NCBI GenBank assembly: GCA_001931535.1
Contig: CP016211.1
Location: forward strand, 15,763,501 to 15,827,500
DNA length: 64,000 bases
Reading direction: 5' to 3'
Origin: Minicystis rosea
Lineage (GTDB): Bacteria; Myxococcota_A; Polyangia; Polyangiales; Polyangiaceae
A program made the position numbers and the translations under genes. Shown here piece after piece: positions 61,483 through 64,000 of this stretch (positions within the stretch are counted from its first letter, which is position 1; each line of letters opens with the position of its first letter). The notes below the pieces were generated by a model. That model made no database searches and had not been told where the DNA came from. It saw only the letters and a program-made list of their open reading frames with translations.

Positions 61483-61653
61483 TCAGCGGTGCGGTTTCCA
61501 TTGCTCGTTCAAGCGCTCGTTCATCCGCGAGACCTCGAGGGTCCAGCGCTGCCGCTCGCGGTGATCCAGCGACATCACCGCTTCGTACGGCCAATGCAGG
61601 TAACGAGACAGATACGCTACCTCCTCGAACATCCGGTCCGAGGGGTAGCTCAG
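61483..61653 (-). CDS. DUF6760-like tail mini-protein
   Basis: A 56-residue frame: SYPSDRMFEEVAYLSRYLHW, then PYEAVMSLDHRERQRWTLEV and SRMNERLN. It matches the small DUF6760-type proteins found after the tail accessory gene in eCIS clusters (pattern YPxxRLxEEVAxLAxxxHW...RRRWxxEVxxINERLN). Similarity begins right at a CTG that overlaps the previous stop (CTGA), so a CTG start at 61653 is proposed; otherwise an ATG at 61632 gives 49 residues. Function unknown, perhaps tube assembly. Confidence 0.72.
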   Translation of the reverse strand: MSYPSDRMFEEVAYLSRYLHWPYEAVMSLDHRERQRWTLEVSRMNERLNEQWKPHR

Positions 61654-62027
61654 GCTTCCCCCAGGGGTGCAGTCTCCACCTCGAAGTCGGCCTGGCAGCG
61701 CGGGCAGCTCACGAGGAGGCGTGCGTGGCCATTCTCGTTGAGCCGCCGATAAAGCTCCTGCAAGAAGACGAGATCACCCGAGAGCAGCCCCTCGATGACC
61801 TTGGGGTTCACGTGCTCGAGCGCGCCCAGCTTGGTGATCACCCGCGAGAGGAGGATGATCACCAGATAGGCCGGATTCTGCTGCACCCGCGGGTCCTTGA
61901 GCGGCGCGATCTCGTCGTATGCGGTGCTGAGCCGCATCACGCCTTCTCGGTGGCAGGCGCCGTCTGCCCCCATGTACCCGTGCGGCAGCACGAAGGGGAA
62001 TTCGGCGACCCGCGGGGCGTCGCCCAC
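61650..62027 (-). CDS. eCIS tail accessory protein, CxxC-containing
   Basis: A 125-residue protein: EFPFVLPHGYMGADGACHRE, GVMRLSTAYDEIAPLKDPRV, QQNPAYLVIILLSRVITKLG, then VIEGLLSGDLVFLQELYRRL and VSCPRCQADFEVE. It belongs to a conserved family found next to the tube genes in eCIS and related phage tails, perhaps an analogue of tail assembly chaperones. The GTG at 62027 (TAGTG overlap with the tube stop) is the best start; GTG 62033 is also in frame. The CPRC motif suggests half of a zinc site. Confidence 0.82.
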   Translation of the reverse strand: MGDAPRVAEFPFVLPHGYMGADGACHREGVMRLSTAYDEIAPLKDPRVQQNPAYLVIILLSRVITKLGALEHVNPKVIEGLLSGDLVFLQELYRRLNENGHARLLVSCPRCQADFEVETAPLGEA

Positions 62028-62467
62028 TACCACTTCTGCACCTCGATGCCCTCGTGGGCGAGCTCGAGCTTCTCGATGGCGACGGCGTCCGAGGACGCGT
62101 CGAAGGAGGGGCCGGTCCACTTGGCGGGCCAGCACTCCTTGACGTTCCAGCGAATCTGCTCCTCGCCCTGGGCGTTGCGGAGCACGATGGAGATCGCGTG
62201 GCGCGTGATCTTGCCGCTCGCCACCTCCTGTCGCCAATCCCAGAGCGCATGATCGTTGGTGATGCCCCGGCTGAGCGAGATGTTGGTATACGAGACCAGC
62301 CCGGGGAGCTGGCGCTGCGCGAGGTTCGCATCGGTGCCTTCCCGATAGGTCGTGGCCGCGCTCGTGCTCTCGAGGCCCGAGCAGTCTTTGAAGCCCATCC
62401 GGGTGATGCCGTCGAGCTCCACTGCGAAGTTGTAGCCGAGGAAAGGGTCTTGTCGGTCGATGGCCAT
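62027..62467 (-). CDS. Tail tube protein (gp19 family, Afp1-type)
   Basis: A 146-residue inner-tube protein of the gp19 family: DRQDPFLGYNFAVELDGITR, MGFKDCSGLESTSAATTYRE, NISLSRGITNDHALWDWRQE, and VAIEKLELAHEGIEV. Hexameric rings of this protein make the tube that holds the cargo. ATG at 62467. It lies 59 bp after the sheath gene and overlaps the accessory gene by one base. Confidence 0.95.
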   Translation of the reverse strand: MAIDRQDPFLGYNFAVELDGITRMGFKDCSGLESTSAATTYREGTDANLAQRQLPGLVSYTNISLSRGITNDHALWDWRQEVASGKITRHAISIVLRNAQGEEQIRWNVKECWPAKWTGPSFDASSDAVAIEKLELAHEGIEVQKW

Positions 62468-62526
62468 GTTCTCTGCTCCTCTGGATCAGCGGGCGCTTGG
62501 GCCCGACTTCAATCGATGTCCCGCCG

Positions 62527-63732
62527 CTACGGCGCGGCGGTCGTGATGGTGATGCCGGTGTCGTCGTGCACGAGCTGCACGACGAGGAACTCCTTGGGTG
62601 TCGCCGGGGCGATGCCGATCTCGGTGACGAGCTGCCCCATGTCGCGCACCGCGGGAGGGTTCGTGTCCGCGTCGCACTTCACGTAATACGCCTCCTCGGG
62701 CGTGCTGCCCTGGAAGGCCCCCTGCTGGTACAGGTCGTCGAGGAACGCGGTCACCTCGCGACTCGTACGGATCCAGAGCCCGGAGTCGTTGGGCTCGAAC
62801 ACGAGGCCCGACAGCGTCGCATCGAGCCACCTTCCGATCGTCAGCACGAGGCGGCGCACGCTGACGTGGAGCCACGCCGGATCGTGGCTCAACGTGCGAG
62901 CGCCCCAGATCCGGATACCCCGCCCGGTGAAGGCGCGCAGGCAATTCATGCGTGTCACGCCGTCGGGGTTCAACTGCTCTTCGTCTCTTGCGGAGAGGAG
63001 CACTTGGAGATCGAGGGCGCCCTCCAGCGACACGTTGGCAGGTGCCTTGTGGACGCCGACGGTCTCATCCATCTTGGCGTAGACGCCGGCGGCGTGGCCC
63101 GAGGGAGGGATGAGCCCGCTCTCGCCGCCTTTGCCTCCGCCCGAGACCGAGATCCACGGGAAGTAAAGGGCCCCGTTGATCCGCAGCGCCTCGGGCGACA
63201 GACCGCGCGCGGTCGCGGCGTCGTCGATGGCGTCATCGAGCGCCTTCCGGTGCGCGACGGCCCCCGAGAGCACGATACCCGGGTCCGGCGAGGGGGAACG
63301 CGCGGAGTCCAGGATCGCGAAGCAATCGCCTCTGTCCGCGCAGAGCTCCAGAATCCTGGCCTGCGCCGCGACCAGCGTGGCGGTGTCCAGGGCCGCGAGG
63401 TCGGGCGCGCAGACGAGGTCGAAATCGGAGATCTCGGAGAGGGCCGCGAGCGCCGCCTCGAGGCCCGATGGATCCGAGAGAGGGACCACGTAGCAGAAGC
63501 TGCCGCCGTTCTGAAAGAAGCCGCGGACCGCGAGCCCCAGATATCCCGTCGCCCACGCGGCGCCGCTCTTCTGCTCGAGATCGGACCACGACGATGCGTC
63601 CAGTTGGAGGATCCCCGAAGGCGCGGCCACGCTCCCCAGAAACGCCGGTACGGCGGTCTGGAAAGGCGCGGACGGCGCCCGCGGGACATCCTCGAGGTAG
63701 ACCCCCGGGCTCTTCGATGCGTACGTGACCAC
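62527..63732 (-). CDS. Contractile sheath protein (Afp2-4-type)
   Basis: A 401-residue sheath protein: SKSPGVYLEDVPRAPSAPFQ with VPAFLGSV (N-terminal sheath motif), FFQNGGSFCYVVPL, then the conserved INGALYFPWISVSG, VYAKMDETVGVHKAPANVSL, and NCLRAFTGRGIRIWGARTLS. The C-terminal part shows YYVKCDADTNPPAVRDMGQL and VTEIGIAPATPKEFLVVQLV. These elements carry the strand exchange that links sheath subunits. Start GTG at 63732. It follows another sheath gene by 11 bp; two or three sheath paralogues are usual in eCIS. Confidence 0.95.
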   Translation of the reverse strand: MVTYASKSPGVYLEDVPRAPSAPFQTAVPAFLGSVAAPSGILQLDASSWSDLEQKSGAAWATGYLGLAVRGFFQNGGSFCYVVPLSDPSGLEAALAALSEISDFDLVCAPDLAALDTATLVAAQARILELCADRGDCFAILDSARSPSPDPGIVLSGAVAHRKALDDAIDDAATARGLSPEALRINGALYFPWISVSGGGKGGESGLIPPSGHAAGVYAKMDETVGVHKAPANVSLEGALDLQVLLSARDEEQLNPDGVTRMNCLRAFTGRGIRIWGARTLSHDPAWLHVSVRRLVLTIGRWLDATLSGLVFEPNDSGLWIRTSREVTAFLDDLYQQGAFQGSTPEEAYYVKCDADTNPPAVRDMGQLVTEIGIAPATPKEFLVVQLVHDDTGITITTAAP

Positions 63733-63743
63733 CGTTCACCCCT

Positions 63744-64000
63744 TCAGGAGCTGATCTTCTGCGCGAGGTGGAAGACGACGAACTCGGCGGGCTTGGTGAG
63801 GGCGACACCGATCTCGGTGACCACCTGGCCCGCGTCACGCACCGCCGGCGGGTTGGTCTCCGCGTCGCACTTCACGTAAAACGCGTCTGCGGCCGTGGCC
63901 CCGAAGAGGGCGCCGGAGCTCCACACCGTCGTGAGGAAGGCGCTCACGTTGCGGATGATTTTCGCCCACAGGTCCGCGTTGTTGGGCTCGAAGACCGCCC
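63744..64000 (-). CDS. Contractile sheath protein, C-terminal part (cut by window edge)
   Basis: The last ~85 residues of a sheath paralogue: AVFEPNNADLWAKIIRNVSA, FLTTVWSSGALFGATAADAF, YVKCDAETNPPAVRDAGQVV, TEIGVALTKPAEFVVFHLAQ ending KISS. It is very similar to the C-terminus of the next sheath gene. The 5' part is outside the window; the operon promoter, and perhaps more sheath and cap genes, should lie there. Confidence 0.93.
   Translation of the reverse strand, partial: AVFEPNNADLWAKIIRNVSAFLTTVWSSGALFGATAADAFYVKCDAETNPPAVRDAGQVVTEIGVALTKPAEFVVFHLAQKISS

Noticed and set aside
1..64000. tRNA, rRNA or riboswitch genes
   Set aside because: I looked for cloverleaf-like GGTTCRA arms and rRNA landmarks and found none I could support; a covariance-model scan would settle this.

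Overview
The window is very GC-rich and reads as Myxococcota, most likely a Polyangiales (Sorangium-type) soil myxobacterium. The reasons are a giant FG-GAP/Cys-repeat lipoprotein ending in a MYXO-CTERM-like tail, a DUF4215 Cys-rich lipoprotein, many short lipoproteins, Sel1 and WD40 proteins, several AraC/cupin regulators, and strong G/C preference at third codon positions. No rRNA, tRNA or CRISPR was recognised.

Layout. 0-2 kb: a cut AraC-type regulator divergent from a zinc alcohol dehydrogenase. 2.3-9.5 kb: a type VI secretion vgrG island (VgrG, LysM/peptidoglycan-binding protein, large candidate cargo, DUF2169 adaptor). 10-18 kb: small lipoproteins and hypotheticals, a WD40 protein, an ABM/DUF3224 pair divergent from an AraC regulator, a PARP-type zinc-finger protein, and an IS3 transposase scrap. 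18.2-23.6 kb: the giant surface lipoprotein. 23.7-42.9 kb: a mosaic with a collinear segmental duplication (23.7-25.2 kb versus 38.6-39.9 kb), a metallophosphoesterase, a relic of a DUF4157 cargo gene, a Sel1 lipoprotein, IS3 and alpha/beta-hydrolase pseudogenes, an AraC/SDR divergent pair with a candidate operator, a GNAT protein, a DUF4215 lipoprotein, two related small conserved proteins and a serine hydrolase.

43-64 kb, entirely on the minus strand, is the main system: an extracellular contractile injection system (eCIS; Afp/PVC/MAC-like phage tail). In transcription order, from the right edge, it has sheath (cut), sheath, tube, tail accessory protein, DUF6760-like mini-protein, second tube, repeat-linker protein, LysM hub adaptor, gpD-like and gp5-like spike halves, PAAR-like tip, gp25, two large baseplate proteins, a gpI-type tail protein, a collar-domain fibre, an AAA+ ATPase, and two DUF4157 (HExxH-leader) candidate cargo proteins. 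Most genes overlap or lie within 20 bp, so this is one operon. The tape measure and tube terminator are not in the window and probably lie beyond the right edge.

Three otherwise intact genes (DUF2169 adaptor, second DUF4157 cargo, large baseplate protein) each contain one apparent single-base loss. Four remnants show the same polarity of shift. This may reflect sequence error as much as biology, and it decides whether the eCIS can work.
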